This document shows, piece by piece, positions 38,342 to 48,508 of a DNA stretch of 64,000 nucleotides (the first letter of the stretch is position 1; each line of letters starts with the position of its first letter). Source of the stretch: Streptomyces sp. Q6 (lineage in GTDB: Bacteria; Actinomycetota; Actinomycetes; Streptomycetales; Streptomycetaceae); contig NZ_CP146022.1 of the NCBI RefSeq assembly GCF_036967205.1, positions 3,534,001 through 3,598,000 of the forward strand, written 5' to 3'. The notes under the pieces are model-generated. The model was not told the origin of the DNA. It was given only the letters and a program-made list of their open reading frames with translations, and made no database searches. A program made the position numbers and the translations under genes.

Positions 38342-39586
38342 ATGACATCTTCGGTTCCCTCCCTGCGCAGGGCGTTGGGCGTGCGTGACGCCGTCGTGGT
38401 GGGGCTCGGGGCGATGGTGGGGGCGGGTGTGTTCGCGGCGCTGGGGCCTGCGGCGCGGGCGGCCGGTTCGGGGCTGCTGTACGCGCTCGCCGCGGCGGCC
38501 GTGGTGGCGTACTGCAACGCGATGGCGTCGGCGCGCCTGGCCGCCCGGTATCCCGTCTCCGGGGGCACCTACGTGTACGGAAGGGAGCGGCTCGGGCCGT
38601 TCTGGGGGTATCTGGCGGGCTGGGCGTTCGTCGTCGGCAAGACGGCGTCGTGCGCGGCGATGGCGCTGACCGTGGGGACGTACGTGTGGCCGGGGCAGGC
38701 GCACGCGGTGGCGGTGGCGGCCGTGGTGGCGCTGACCGCCGTGAAGTGCCTGGGGGTCGAGAAGTCGGCGTGGCTCACGCGGGTGGTCGTCGCCGTCGTC
38801 CTCGGGGTGCTCGCGGCCGTCGTGGTGGCCTGTGCGGGGTCGGGGAGCGCGTCGGGCGGGCGGCTCGCGACCGGGCTCTCCGGGGGCGTCGGCGGCGTTC
38901 TGAGCGGCGCGGGGCTGCTCTTCTTCGCCTTCGCCGGGTACGCGCGCGTGGCGACGCTCGGCGAGGAGGTGCGGGATCCGGCGCGGACGATTCCGCGGGC
39001 CGTTCCCCTCGCGCTCGGGATCACCCTCGTCGTGTACGCGGCCGTGGCGGCGGCCACCGTCGCCGTGCTCGGCGTGGACGGGCTCGCGGACGCCACGGCC
39101 CCGCTGGCGGACGCCGTGCGGGCGGCCGGGGTCGACGGTCTGGTGCCTGTGGTGCGGGTGGGGGCTGCCGTGGCCGCACTGGGGTCACTGCTGTCGCTGA
39201 TCCTCGGGGTGTCCCGGACGACGCTGGCGATGTCACGGGACCGGCACCTGCCGGCCGCGCTGGCAGCCGTGCATCCACGCTTCCAGGTGCCGCAACGGGC
39301 GGAGATCGCCGTGGGCGCGGTGGTGGCCGTCGTGGCCGCCTTCGGGGACGCGCGCGGGGCGATCGGCTTCTCGTCGTTCGGTGTGCTCGTCTACTACGCG
39401 ATCGCCAACGCCTCGGCATGGACGCTGAGTTCCGCCCCGCGCGCGCGTGCGCTGCCGGTGCTCGGGGCCGTGGGGTGCGTGGCCCTCGCGTGCGCGCTGC
39501 CCGTGACCTCCGTGGGGGCGGGGATCGGCGTGCTCGCCCTGGGGGCGGTCGCGTACGCGGTGCGGCTCCGCGCGCGGAGCTCGTGA
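38342..39586 (+). CDS. APC-superfamily amino acid permease
   Basis: A 414-residue transporter with about 12 hydrophobic segments. The first helix carries VVVGLGAMVGAGVFAALGPA, the GAGVFA substrate-binding loop of APC permeases. YPVSGGTYVYGRERLGPFWG is the next family motif, and LLFFAFAGYARVATLGEEVR is TM6. It probably imports amino acids or amines; the substrate is not known. ATG 38342 or an in-frame GTG at 38333 may be the start. It converges on yccF with a 9-bp gap and no clear terminator. Confidence 0.88.
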   Translation: MTSSVPSLRRALGVRDAVVVGLGAMVGAGVFAALGPAARAAGSGLLYALAAAAVVAYCNAMASARLAARYPVSGGTYVYGRERLGPFWGYLAGWAFVVGKTASCAAMALTVGTYVWPGQAHAVAVAAVVALTAVKCLGVEKSAWLTRVVVAVVLGVLAAVVVACAGSGSASGGRLATGLSGGVGGVLSGAGLLFFAFAGYARVATLGEEVRDPARTIPRAVPLALGITLVVYAAVAAATVAVLGVDGLADATAPLADAVRAAGVDGLVPVVRVGAAVAALGSLLSLILGVSRTTLAMSRDRHLPAALAAVHPRFQVPQRAEIAVGAVVAVVAAFGDARGAIGFSSFGVLVYYAIANASAWTLSSAPRARALPVLGAVGCVALACALPVTSVGAGIGVLALGAVAYAVRLRARSS

Positions 39587-39595
39587 CAGCAGGCG

Positions 39596-39988
39596 TCAGC
39601 GCGCCGCGAACGGCTGGTCGGTGCGGACGATCTCGCGGCCCAGCGGCAGCAGCGAGATCGGGATCATCTTGAAGTTGGCGATACCGAACGGGATGCCGAT
39701 GATCGTCACGCACAGCGCGATGCCCGTGAAGATGTGCGCCAGGGCCAGCCACCAGCCCGCGAGGATCAGCCACAGCACGTTGCCGACGCAGGAGGGGGCT
39801 CCCGCGTCCCTGCGCTCGACCGCCGTGTACCCGAAGGGCCACAGGGCGTAGATGCCGATCCTGAAGGCCGCGATGCCGAACGGGATGCCGATGATGGTGA
39901 TGCAGAGCAGCAGGCCCGCGAGCAGGTAGCCGAGGAACAGCCAGAAGCCGCTCAGGACCAGCCAGATGACGTTCAGGATTGTCTTCAC
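39596..39988 (-). CDS. YccF-domain inner-membrane protein
   Basis: A 130-residue protein made of two YccF repeats. Each repeat has a hydrophobic helix pair and ends in the family signature [14 protein letters not shown] or [14 protein letters not shown] (residues about 30-45 and 95-110). The GTG 39988 overlaps the htpX stop (GTGA), so it is translated with htpX. Function is unknown. Confidence 0.9.
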   Translation of the reverse strand: MKTILNVIWLVLSGFWLFLGYLLAGLLLCITIIGIPFGIAAFRIGIYALWPFGYTAVERRDAGAPSCVGNVLWLILAGWWLALAHIFTGIALCVTIIGIPFGIANFKMIPISLLPLGREIVRTDQPFAAR

Positions 39989-40848
39989 TGTTGGCGACCT
40001 GCCATCTGCTCGAGACGGGCGATGCGCTCCGCCATGGGCGGATGCGTGGAGAACATCTTCGACATCCCCTGGCCGGGGCGGAAGGGGTTGGCGATCATCA
40101 TGTGGCTCGCCGTCTCGATACGCGGCTCGGGCGGCAGCGGCAGCTGCTTCGTACCGGCGTCGAGCTTGCGCAGCGCGCTGGCCAGCGCCAGCGGGTCGCC
40201 CGTCAGCTGAGCGCCCGAGGCGTCGGCCTCGTACTCGCGGGAGCGGCTGATGGCGAGCTGGATCAGGGATGCGGCGAGCGGGCCCAGGATCATGATCAGG
40301 AGCATCCCGAAGATGCCGGGGCCGTCGTCGTCGTTGGAGCGGCCGATCGGGATCAGCCACGCGAAGTTGACCAGGAACATGATCACGGAGGCGAGGGCGC
40401 CGGCGACCGAGGAGATCAGGATGTCGCGGTTGTAGACGTGGCTCAGCTCGTGCCCGATGACACCGCGCAGCTCGCGCTCGTCCAGGATGCGCAGGATTCC
40501 CTCGGTGCAGCACACCGCCGCGTTGCGCGGGTTGCGGCCCGTCGCGAACGCGTTCGGCGCCTCGGTCGGGGAGATGTACAGGCGCGGCATCGGCTGCCTG
40601 GCCTGCGTGGAGAGCTCGCGCACCATCCGGTAGAGCGCGGGCGCCTCGAACTCGCTCACGGGACGGGCGCGCATCGCGCGCAGGGCCAGCTTGTCGCTGT
40701 TCCAGTACGCGTACGCGTTCGTCCCGATCGCGATGACGAGGCCGATGACGAGGCCCGTACGGCCGAAGAAACTGCCGATGACAAGGATGAGGGCGGAAAG
40801 TCCCCCGAGGAGTACGGCGGTCTTCAGCCCGTTGTGCCGGCGGTGCAC
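39985..40848 (-). CDS. htpX: Membrane zinc metalloprotease HtpX
   Basis: A 287-residue M48 protease. Zinc ligands are in [19 protein letters not shown] (HExxH) and [15 protein letters not shown] (third ligand Glu). Two N-terminal helices ([40 protein letters not shown]) and two after the HExxH anchor it in the membrane. It takes part in quality control of membrane proteins. I start it at GTG 40848, behind GGAGGGCGTACC; the frame to 40965 adds 39 residues without homology. Confidence 0.93.
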   Translation of the reverse strand: MHRRHNGLKTAVLLGGLSALILVIGSFFGRTGLVIGLVIAIGTNAYAYWNSDKLALRAMRARPVSEFEAPALYRMVRELSTQARQPMPRLYISPTEAPNAFATGRNPRNAAVCCTEGILRILDERELRGVIGHELSHVYNRDILISSVAGALASVIMFLVNFAWLIPIGRSNDDDGPGIFGMLLIMILGPLAASLIQLAISRSREYEADASGAQLTGDPLALASALRKLDAGTKQLPLPPEPRIETASHMMIANPFRPGQGMSKMFSTHPPMAERIARLEQMAGRQQ

Positions 40849-41034
40849 GGTACGCCCTCCTGATGGTGCGGCAGGGGAACCCACTGCTTGCTGTCTTGCT
40901 GTGTCCACTGGGTGTGCAGGTCTCTGCGTGTCTCCACGTCCAGTGGACCCTCCCGTACTGGTCAACGCCAGGCGAGGGGGACTAGTTCCCTTGTGCGCGC
41001 CTGGGGAGCGGGCCGCGCGTGTAGGCCGTCCGGG

Positions 41035-41490
41035 TCAGCGCTGCTGGGGCAGGCCGGCCATTTCCAGGGCCTGCGGGTCCGGCTTGACCTCGCTCGTGCA
41101 GTGGGAGCAGCGGGTGGCGATGCCGGGGATCTGGCTGAAGCAGCGCGGGCAGTCGCGCAGGGCGGCCTTGATGTCGACGGGCTTGCCGCGGTCCAGGCGC
41201 ATCTGGAGCTTCATCATCGGGACGACGACCACGAAGTAGAGCACCGCCGCGGTGATCACGAAGGCGATGGCCGCGCTGACGAACTTTCCGTACGGGAAGT
41301 CGGTGCCCTCGACCGTGAAGTGCGCCTTGCTGAAGTCGCCGGTCGAGCGGGTGGCCAGGCCGATGAGCGGGGCGATGAACGCCGTGCTGAACCCGGTGAC
41401 GACCGCGGTGAAGGCGGAACCGACGGCCAGGCCGATGGCCATCGTGATGATGTTCCCGCGAAGTATGAAGTCCTTGAACCCGCTCAGCAC
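41035..41490 (-). CDS. mscL: Large-conductance mechanosensitive channel with zinc-ribbon tail
   Basis: A 151-residue MscL. The N-terminus MLSGFKDFILRGNIITMAIG and the first pore helix (VGSAFTAVVTGFSTAFIAPL) are typical, and TM2 is VSAAIAFVITAAVLYFVVVV. Instead of the short charged helix of E. coli MscL, the C-terminus has a zinc-ribbon-like knuckle CPRCFSQIPGIATRCSHC. The pentameric channel releases solutes under hypo-osmotic shock. It is probably monocistronic, between htpX and nuoN. Confidence 0.92.
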   Translation of the reverse strand: MLSGFKDFILRGNIITMAIGLAVGSAFTAVVTGFSTAFIAPLIGLATRSTGDFSKAHFTVEGTDFPYGKFVSAAIAFVITAAVLYFVVVVPMMKLQMRLDRGKPVDIKAALRDCPRCFSQIPGIATRCSHCTSEVKPDPQALEMAGLPQQR

Positions 41491-41540
41491 GGCGTGAGTC
41501 TCCTTGAAGGTGTGCGTTGTCCGGTGCCGTACGAGGGTGC

Positions 41541-43076
41541 CTAGAAGAGGCCCGTCGAAGCAAAACGCAGAACCAGCTGAGGTGCTCCGGACAGGGCCAC
41601 TCCGATGACGGCCGTGAGGGCGATCGCGGCGGTGAGCGGCATGGAGGCGCGGTAGGCGGACGGCTCTCCTTCAGGGGCGCGGAAGAGCGTCGTGGTCCAC
41701 TGGAGGTAGTAGAAGAGCGCGATCACGACGTTCACGGCCATGACGACGGCGAGCCAGCCGAGCCCCGCGTCGACGGCCGCCGAGAAGACGGTGACCTTCG
41801 CGAACAGGCCGATGATGCCCGGCGGCAGTCCCGCGAGGCAGAGCAGGAAGAAGCCCAGGACGAGCGCGGCGAGCGGACGCGAGGCGTAGAGGCCGCGGTA
41901 GTCGCTCAGGCGGTTGAGCGGCTTCGTACGGGCGACGAGGGCGGCCACCGCGAAGGCGCCGAGGTTCACGGCGGCGTACATGAGGGCGTACGCGAGCGTG
42001 GAGCCGATCGCCTTCTGGGGGTCGTCGGCGTACGCGGCCGAGGCGATCGGCACCAGGAGGTAGCCGGCCTGCCCGACGGAGGACCAGGCGAGCAGGCGGA
42101 CGGCGCTGTACGCGCGCGTGGCCTGCTGGCGCAGGGCGCCGACGTTGCCGATGGTCATGGTCAGCGCGGCGAGGGCGGCGAGGGCCGGACCCCAGACATC
42201 GGCGTACGAGGGGAACGCGACGACGGTGACGAGGATGAGGCCGGTGAAGCCGACGGCCTTGCCGATGACCGACAAGTAGGCGGCGATCGGCAGCGGCGCG
42301 CCTACGTAGGTGTCGGGCACCCAGAAGTGGAACGGTACGGCGGCCGTCTTGAAGGCGAACCCCACGAGGGTGAGGGCCACGCCTGCCTGGGCGAGGGTGT
42401 GGAACTGGGCGTCCACATCGGTGAGTTCCGTGGCCACGCGGGTGAGGTGCAGGGTCCCCGTGGTCGCGTACACGAAGCTCACACCGAGCAGGGTGATGGC
42501 GGTCGCGGTGACGGAGGAGAGGAAGAACTTCAGGGCCGCGTCGGAGGAGCGCCTGTCGCCCTGCTTGAGGCCCACGAGAGCGAAGGCGGGCAGGGAGGCG
42601 ACTTCCAGGGCGACGACGAGGGTGGCGAGGTCGCGGGAGGCGGGAAGCAGCGCGGCGCCCGCGGCCGACGACAGGAGAAGGAACCAGAACTCGCCTTCGG
42701 GAAGCGGCTTGTTCGCGTTCTTGGCGTCCTTCAGAGTGCTGATCGAGAGCAGCGCGGTGAGCAGGGCACCCGCGAGGACCAGGAACTGGATGACGAGCGT
42801 GAAGCGGTCCGCGGTGTAGCTACAGGCTTGGTAGGGGGCGTCCTGGAGGCAGAAGGTGGAGCGTTCGTCGCCGATCAGCGGGATCAGCGCGAGCGCGGCG
42901 GCGGCGAGGCCCGCGACGGAGATCCAGCCGAGGAGGGGCTTGCGCCGCTCCCCCACGAACAGGTCGGCGACCAGCACGCCGAGGGCGACGACCGCCGCGA
43001 TGGTGGGCGGCGCGATCGCGACCCAGTCGACGGACTGGACGAGGGACGCCACGGATGGCGCGGCGACGGCGATCAC
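41541..43076 (-). CDS. nuoN: NADH-quinone oxidoreductase subunit N (second cluster)
   Basis: A 511-residue antiporter-like subunit with about 14 membrane helices. The broken-helix lysine region is VGFAFKTAAVPFHFWVPDTY and the TM5 Glu region is DLATLVVALEVASLPAFALV. The GTG 43076 overlaps the nuoM stop (GTGA), and GGAGGCC serves as RBS. It is the last gene of nuoABCHIJKLMN. It belongs to the proton-pumping membrane arm. Confidence 0.93.
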   Translation of the reverse strand: MIAVAAPSVASLVQSVDWVAIAPPTIAAVVALGVLVADLFVGERRKPLLGWISVAGLAAAALALIPLIGDERSTFCLQDAPYQACSYTADRFTLVIQFLVLAGALLTALLSISTLKDAKNANKPLPEGEFWFLLLSSAAGAALLPASRDLATLVVALEVASLPAFALVGLKQGDRRSSDAALKFFLSSVTATAITLLGVSFVYATTGTLHLTRVATELTDVDAQFHTLAQAGVALTLVGFAFKTAAVPFHFWVPDTYVGAPLPIAAYLSVIGKAVGFTGLILVTVVAFPSYADVWGPALAALAALTMTIGNVGALRQQATRAYSAVRLLAWSSVGQAGYLLVPIASAAYADDPQKAIGSTLAYALMYAAVNLGAFAVAALVARTKPLNRLSDYRGLYASRPLAALVLGFFLLCLAGLPPGIIGLFAKVTVFSAAVDAGLGWLAVVMAVNVVIALFYYLQWTTTLFRAPEGEPSAYRASMPLTAAIALTAVIGVALSGAPQLVLRFASTGLF

Positions 43077-44650
43077 TGGAGGCCTCCTGCGAGGAGCTTC
43101 TGCACGGCCGGGTTCGTGAGGCCGAGCAGCGCGGCGGGCCACAGGCCCGCGAGGACGGTGAGGGCGACGAGCGGGGTCCAGGCGGCGAACTCGTAGCCCT
43201 GGACGTCGGCGACGGCCGGGGCCGTCTCCGTCGGCCGCGGGCCCATGCAGACGCGGCGGACCACGAGGAGCATGTACGCGGCGGTGAGCAGGGTGCCGAA
43301 GGCGGCGATCGCCATGAACACGAGAAACGCCGGGCGGCTGAGGTCGTCGGCCGGGTCGAACGCTCCGAACAGGGCGAGCATCTCGCCCCAGAACCCGGCC
43401 AGGCCCGGCAGGCCGAGCGAGGCGACGGCGCCGAAGGCCATGAGGCCGCCGAGGCGCGGGGCCCTGCCGTACAGGGCCATACCGCCCTGCTCGGCGAGGG
43501 TGTCGAGGTCGCTGGTGCCGGTCCGGTCCTTGAGCGCGCCGACGAGGAAGAAGAGGAGGCCGGTGATGAGGCCGTGCGCGATGTTCGCGAACAGCGCGCC
43601 GTTCACGCCGGTCGGGGACATCGTCGCGATACCGAGCAGGACGAAGCCCATGTGGCCGACGGAGGAGTACGCGATGAGGCGCTTGAGATCGCCCTTCGCG
43701 CCCTGCTTCGCCAGGTTCAGGCAGGCCAGGGACCCGTAGATGATCCCGATGACGGCGAACGCGGCGAGGTACGGCGCGAAGGTCCGCATCCCGTCGGGGG
43801 TGATGGGGAGCAGGATCCGGACGAATCCGTACGTACCCATCTTCAACAGGACGCCGGCGAGGAGGACCGAGCCGACGGTCGGCGCGGCGGTGTGCGCGTC
43901 CGGCAGCCAGCTGTGGAACGGCCACATCGGGGTCTTCACTGCGAGCCCGATCCCGATCGCCAGAACGGCGATGACCTGCACCGATGCGGTCAGGTTCCGG
44001 CCGTTGTCAGTGGCGAGTGCCATCATGTCGAACGTGCCCGACTTAACACCGATAAGGAGGATGCCGAGCAGCATCACGACCGAGCCGAGCAGGGTGAACA
44101 GGATGAACTTCCAGGCCGCCGCGGTCCGTTCGGCACCGCCCCAGCGGGCGATGAGGAAGTACATCGGGATGAGGACCATCTCGAACGCGAGGAAGAAGAG
44201 GAGGAGGTCCAGGACGGCGAAGGTGGCGAGCGTGCCCGATTCCAGGACGAGGATCAGGGCCACGAACGCCTTGGGCGAAGGCCCGGCCGGCATTTTGAAG
44301 TAGGAGTACAGCGCGCAGAGGAACGTCAGCAGCGCCGTGAGCACCAGGAGGGGGAGGGAGATGCCGTCGATGCCCAGGTGGATACGCACGTCGAGCGCCG
44401 GGATCCAGCTGATGTCCGTCGTGGCCTGCATCCTCGACGGATGGTCGTGGTCGAAGCCGAGCGCGAGGACGATCGCGGCGATCAGGATCACGCCGGTCAC
44501 GGTCACACCGTGGCGGAGCACGGCCTGGTCGGGAGAGTTTCCCTTCAGCCCGGGCGGGGCCGGGAGGAGGGCGAGGACCGCGCCGATGAGCGGGCCGACG
44601 ACGATCAATGCGAGAAGGAACTGCATCACGGATTCGCTGATATCGATCAC
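43073..44650 (-). CDS. nuoM: NADH-quinone oxidoreductase subunit M (second cluster)
   Basis: A 525-residue antiporter-like subunit. Family motifs are LLFFLAFEMVLIPMYFLIARWGG (the essential TM5 Glu), VKTPMWPFHSWLPDAHTAAP with the pump Lys, and HMGFVLLGIATMSPTG. The start GTG 44650 is 6 bp after the nuoL stop; ATG 44626 (MQFLLALIVVGPLIG) is an alternative. Confidence 0.93.
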   Translation of the reverse strand: MIDISESVMQFLLALIVVGPLIGAVLALLPAPPGLKGNSPDQAVLRHGVTVTGVILIAAIVLALGFDHDHPSRMQATTDISWIPALDVRIHLGIDGISLPLLVLTALLTFLCALYSYFKMPAGPSPKAFVALILVLESGTLATFAVLDLLLFFLAFEMVLIPMYFLIARWGGAERTAAAWKFILFTLLGSVVMLLGILLIGVKSGTFDMMALATDNGRNLTASVQVIAVLAIGIGLAVKTPMWPFHSWLPDAHTAAPTVGSVLLAGVLLKMGTYGFVRILLPITPDGMRTFAPYLAAFAVIGIIYGSLACLNLAKQGAKGDLKRLIAYSSVGHMGFVLLGIATMSPTGVNGALFANIAHGLITGLLFFLVGALKDRTGTSDLDTLAEQGGMALYGRAPRLGGLMAFGAVASLGLPGLAGFWGEMLALFGAFDPADDLSRPAFLVFMAIAAFGTLLTAAYMLLVVRRVCMGPRPTETAPAVADVQGYEFAAWTPLVALTVLAGLWPAALLGLTNPAVQKLLAGGLQ

Positions 44651-44656
44651 GGCTGC

Positions 44657-46687
44657 TCACGCTCCGGCGGTGGCGACGAGGACGACGGCGACCACCAGGA
44701 CGACGGTGCCTGCGAGCAGTGCGCTGAGGTAGGTCTGCACGTTTCCGGTCTGGGCGCGGCGCACGGCCCAGCCCAGCGCCTTGGGGGTCTCGGCCGCCGC
44801 GCGTACGTAGGTGTCGACGACCGCGCGGTCCAGGAAACGGACCAGTGAGGCGCCGGCCTGGACGGGGCGGACGAAGAGCGTCGCGTAGACGGCGTCGAGG
44901 TGGAAGCCGACGGCCGCGTGGCGGTGCAGCGGGCCGAGCAGCAGACGGCCCGGATCTGCCGGGTCGTGGGCGCTCGCGATGTCGCCGTACGCGGGAGTGT
45001 GCGTCGCGATCGCCTCGGCCTCGACCAGACCGCCGTCACCGGACTCGCTGTCGACCGCGACCGCTCCGATGGGGACGGTGGCGCGGACAGCCATCGCGGT
45101 GGTGTGCCGCCAGGCCGCGTACGTGACCAGGCCGCCGACGAGCGCGAAGCCGGTGCCGAGGACGGAGGTGGTCAGGGTCGGGGTGAGCGAGCGGCCGTCG
45201 AACCAGTCGGGCAGCACGCCCGTGATCAGGCCGAAGGTGAGGGAGGGGATCGCCAGGACCCACAGGACGATGTTCATCACGGCCGGCTGCCTGCCGTGGT
45301 CGGGGGCTTCGGTGCCGCGGCCGTTGAAGGCGAGGAGCCACAGGCGGGTCGCGTAGGCGGCGGTGAGCAGGGCCGTGACCAGGCCCGCGATCAGGACGAT
45401 CCAGCCGGACGCGGCCGGGGCGGCCAGGGCGCCGTGCTCCTGGCCGGTGGCGGTGTGCTCGGCGGCGCCGAGGACGGCCTCCTTGGAGAAGAAGCCGCTG
45501 AAGGGCGGGATCGCGGCGAGCGCGAGGAGCGCCACGGTCATCGTCCAGAAGGCGTCGGGCACGCGGGCGCGCAGGTTGCCCATGCGCGACATCGCGGCCA
45601 GCGAGTTGGTGCCGGCGGCGTGGATGATCGCGCCCGCCGCGAGGAACAGCAGCGCCTTGAAGGCGCCGTGGGACAGGAGGTGGAAGACGGCGGCGTCGCG
45701 GTCGCCGACGGCGAGGGCGCCGGTCATGTAGCCGAGCTGGCCGATCGTCGAGTACGCGAGGACGCGCTTGATGTCGTCCTGGGCGAGCGCGGCGAGCGCC
45801 GAACCGGCCATGGTCACCGCGGCCATGACGGCGAGCACGATCAGCGCGGCCCGGGAGGCGGCGAAGACCGGGAGGAGGCGGGCGACGAAGTAGACACCTG
45901 CGGCGACCATCGTCGCGGCGTGGATCAGCGCGGAGACGGGCGTGGGGCCCGCCATCGCGTCGGGCAGCCAGGTGTGCAGCGGGAACTGCGCGGACTTGCC
46001 CGCCACGCCGGCGAGGAGCAGCAGGGCGATCAGGGTCGGGTGGTCGAGGCCGCCCTCGCTGGTGACCTTGCCCAGGATCGTCGTGATGCGGAACGAGCCC
46101 GCATCGGTGGCGAGCGCGAACAGGCCGATGAGGAAGGGGACGTCGCCGAGCTTCGTGACGAGGAAGGCCTTGAGGGAGGCAGCCCGCGCCTCGGGGGTCT
46201 CCCAGTAGTGGCCGACGAGGAAGTACGAGCAGATGCCCATGACTTCCCAGCCGACGAGGAGAACCATCAGGTCGCCCGAGTAGACGACCAGGAGCATCGC
46301 GGAGGTGAAGAGCGAGACGAGGGCGGCGTACGAGGGGTAGCGCGGGTCGTCGCGCAGGTAGCCCGTCGAGTAGAGCTGGACGCAGGTCGCGACCAGACCG
46401 ACGAGGAGGGCGACGAGGGCGGCGAAGCCGTCGATGTGCAGGGCGAGTTCGATCGGCACGGAGCCGGTCGGGGTGAGCTCGGTGTGCGCGTCGAGGGCGG
46501 CGGTGCCGTTGCCCGAGCCGCCGCCCTGCCGGACGGCGACCGTCGCGGCCAGGGCCAGCGCGGCGAGCGTCGGCAGCACGGCCAGCGGGCGGACGAAGCC
46601 GGGGGCGGTGCGGCCCAGGAGCAGGCCGGCGACGGCGCCGAGGAACGGCAGGAGGGGGACGAGTACGGCGAGGGTCGTCGTGGTCAC
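44657..46687 (-). CDS. nuoL: NADH-quinone oxidoreductase subunit L (second cluster)
   Basis: A 676-residue subunit, the distal antiporter-like pump. It has [40 protein letters not shown] (pump Lys and Asp) and [18 protein letters not shown]. The C-terminal lateral helix and last TM are present ([20 protein letters not shown]). The GTG 46687 overlaps the nuoK stop by 4 bp. Length is slightly above the family mean because of a hydrophilic loop at about residues 545-600. Confidence 0.93.
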   Translation of the reverse strand: MTTTTLAVLVPLLPFLGAVAGLLLGRTAPGFVRPLAVLPTLAALALAATVAVRQGGGSGNGTAALDAHTELTPTGSVPIELALHIDGFAALVALLVGLVATCVQLYSTGYLRDDPRYPSYAALVSLFTSAMLLVVYSGDLMVLLVGWEVMGICSYFLVGHYWETPEARAASLKAFLVTKLGDVPFLIGLFALATDAGSFRITTILGKVTSEGGLDHPTLIALLLLAGVAGKSAQFPLHTWLPDAMAGPTPVSALIHAATMVAAGVYFVARLLPVFAASRAALIVLAVMAAVTMAGSALAALAQDDIKRVLAYSTIGQLGYMTGALAVGDRDAAVFHLLSHGAFKALLFLAAGAIIHAAGTNSLAAMSRMGNLRARVPDAFWTMTVALLALAAIPPFSGFFSKEAVLGAAEHTATGQEHGALAAPAASGWIVLIAGLVTALLTAAYATRLWLLAFNGRGTEAPDHGRQPAVMNIVLWVLAIPSLTFGLITGVLPDWFDGRSLTPTLTTSVLGTGFALVGGLVTYAAWRHTTAMAVRATVPIGAVAVDSESGDGGLVEAEAIATHTPAYGDIASAHDPADPGRLLLGPLHRHAAVGFHLDAVYATLFVRPVQAGASLVRFLDRAVVDTYVRAAAETPKALGWAVRRAQTGNVQTYLSALLAGTVVLVVAVVLVATAGA

Positions 46688-47088
46688 GCGGTGGCCTCGG
46701 CCTTCTCGTCCGTCGCGCCGGCCGGGGTGTCGGCCGCCGCGGTGGCGTCGGACGGGTCGTGCGGGTCGTCGTCCGGGTCGTGGGGCTCGGCGGAGTCGCG
46801 GAGCTTGTCGATGTCCGACGTGCCGCGGTTGCGGTACACGGCCAGCACGATCGCCAGGCCGATGCCGATCTCGGCGGCGGCGATGGCGATGGTGAACAGG
46901 GTCAGGGCCTGGCCGGAGTGCAGGGCGTCGCGGAGCCAGACGTCGAAGGCGACGAGGTTGAGGTTGACGGCGTTGAGCATCAGCTCGACGGACATCAGGA
47001 CCAGGATCGCGTTGCGGCGGGCCAGCACTCCGTACAGGCCCGTGCAGAAGAGAAGGGAGGACAGGACAGCGGGATAGGCGAGGTGCAT
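46684..47088 (-). CDS. nuoK: NADH-quinone oxidoreductase subunit K (second cluster)
   Basis: A 134-residue protein. The core has three helices with the two conserved membrane Glu ([20 protein letters not shown] and [20 protein letters not shown]). The usual NuoK is about 100 residues; this one carries a 35-residue Asp/Ala/Thr-rich hydrophilic tail. The ATG 47088 overlaps the nuoJ stop (ATGA). Confidence 0.92.
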   Translation of the reverse strand: MHLAYPAVLSSLLFCTGLYGVLARRNAILVLMSVELMLNAVNLNLVAFDVWLRDALHSGQALTLFTIAIAAAEIGIGLAIVLAVYRNRGTSDIDKLRDSAEPHDPDDDPHDPSDATAAADTPAGATDEKAEATA

Positions 47089-47723
47089 CAGCGGTTGCCC
47101 TCCCGGGTGCCCTGCGGAGCGGCTTCGGCTTCGGCGGCGTTCTTCTTGCGGGACAGGACGATCGCGCCGACCAGAGCGGCGAGCAGCAGGACCGAGAGCG
47201 CCTCGAACGGCAGGACCCAGTGCCGGAAGAGGACCGACCCGGTCACCTCCGTGTTGCTCTGGGCCGCGCCGGTGTCGAGGTCGATCCAGGTCGTGCGGAA
47301 CGCGTCGACGACGACCCAGACCAGGGCCGCCGCGGAGACGACGGCCACGGCCAGGGCGGCCCAGCGGTTGGGGCTGTCCGCGTCCGGCGAGCGGCCGATG
47401 GGCGCCCGCGTCAGCATCAGCCCGAACAGGAGGAGGACCACGACGGAACCGACGTAGATGAGGACCTGTACCCAGGCGATGAACTCGGCCGTGAGCAGGA
47501 GGTACTCGACGGCGAGGCCACCGAGGGCGACGACCAGCCACAGGGCGGCGTGCACCAGCTGCTTCGTGGTGACGGTGACGATCGCGGCGCCGAAGGTGAC
47601 CAGACCGACGAGGAGGAACGCGATCTCGACGCCCGTCGGGGAGAGGAACCCGTGGCTCTCGGCGGCCGAGGCCGCGAGGGCGGTGGGGAGACCGGGGCCA
47701 GGAGGAACGGCGAGGACTGTCAT
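47088..47723 (-). CDS. nuoJ: NADH-quinone oxidoreductase subunit J (second cluster)
   Basis: A 211-residue, five-helix subunit with the conserved Glu/Tyr stretch [20 protein letters not shown] and [18 protein letters not shown] long loop between TM4 and TM5 and a charged tail exceed the E. coli form. The ATG 47723 overlaps the nuoI stop (ATGA). Confidence 0.92.
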   Translation of the reverse strand: MTVLAVPPGPGLPTALAASAAESHGFLSPTGVEIAFLLVGLVTFGAAIVTVTTKQLVHAALWLVVALGGLAVEYLLLTAEFIAWVQVLIYVGSVVVLLLFGLMLTRAPIGRSPDADSPNRWAALAVAVVSAAALVWVVVDAFRTTWIDLDTGAAQSNTEVTGSVLFRHWVLPFEALSVLLLAALVGAIVLSRKKNAAEAEAAPQGTREGNR

Positions 47724-48508
47724 CCGGCGGACTCCTCTCCGGGCTGATCTCCGGGCCGCTTTCCGGGCTGGTCGGTGGGCTGGTCGGGGGTGGCGCCCGG
47801 GGCGGGCTCGGGCTTCGGCGCGGTGGGCTTCGGCTCCGTGTGCTTCGGCTCGGCGGCCGCCGGTCCCGCGGGGCGCTGGGCGGGCTTCGCTTCCACGGGC
47901 TTCGGTTCAGCCGAGCTCGGGGCGGCAGCCGTCGGGTTCGTGGGGCTCGGGGCGGCAGCCGTCGGGTTCGTGGGGCTCGGGGCGGCGGCCGCGGCGAGTT
48001 TGTCGGCTGCCTTGCGGGCCGCGGCCAGTTCCTTGGGTTCCTCGGCCGCCGGGTCGAGGGCGGGCGGGGACGGAACCGTCCACATCCACTCGCGGAGCTT
48101 GTCGCGCTCGTGGGTGAGTTCGTGGATGTCGGTCTCCGCGTACTCGAACTCCGGGGACCAGAACAGCGCGTCGAAGGGGCACACCTCGATGCAGATACCG
48201 CAGTACATGCAGAGGGAGAAGTCGATGGCGAAGCGGTCGAGGACGTTGCGGGAGCGTTCGCGTCCACCGGGCGCGGCGGGCGGCACCGTCTCCTTGTGGG
48301 AGTCGATGTAGATGCACCAGTCAGGGCACTCGCGGGCGCACAGCATGCAGACCGTGCAGTTCTCCTCGAACAGGCCGATCACACCGCGCGTGCGGGGTGG
48401 GAGTTCGGGCTGGACGTCCGGGTACTGCGCGGTGACGGTCTTCTTCGTCATCGTGCGGAGAGTGACGGCGAGGCCCTTGGCGAGGCCGGAGCCAGGGATC
48501 GGGGGCAT
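47720..48508 (-). CDS. nuoI: NADH-quinone oxidoreductase subunit I (second cluster)
   Basis: A 262-residue 2x[4Fe-4S] ferredoxin-like subunit. The cluster motifs are [12 protein letters not shown] (near residue 52) and [12 protein letters not shown] (near residue 95). The rest from residue 140 is a disordered Ala/Pro/Lys tail with an exact repeat of [10 protein letters not shown] (30-bp DNA units at 47916-47975). In normal complex I it passes electrons from NuoG towards NuoB; here NuoG is not encoded nearby, so another donor is possible. The start ATG 48508 directly abuts the nuoH stop. Confidence 0.93.
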   Translation of the reverse strand: MPPIPGSGLAKGLAVTLRTMTKKTVTAQYPDVQPELPPRTRGVIGLFEENCTVCMLCARECPDWCIYIDSHKETVPPAAPGGRERSRNVLDRFAIDFSLCMYCGICIEVCPFDALFWSPEFEYAETDIHELTHERDKLREWMWTVPSPPALDPAAEEPKELAAARKAADKLAAAAAPSPTNPTAAAPSPTNPTAAAPSSAEPKPVEAKPAQRPAGPAAAEPKHTEPKPTAPKPEPAPGATPDQPTDQPGKRPGDQPGEESAG

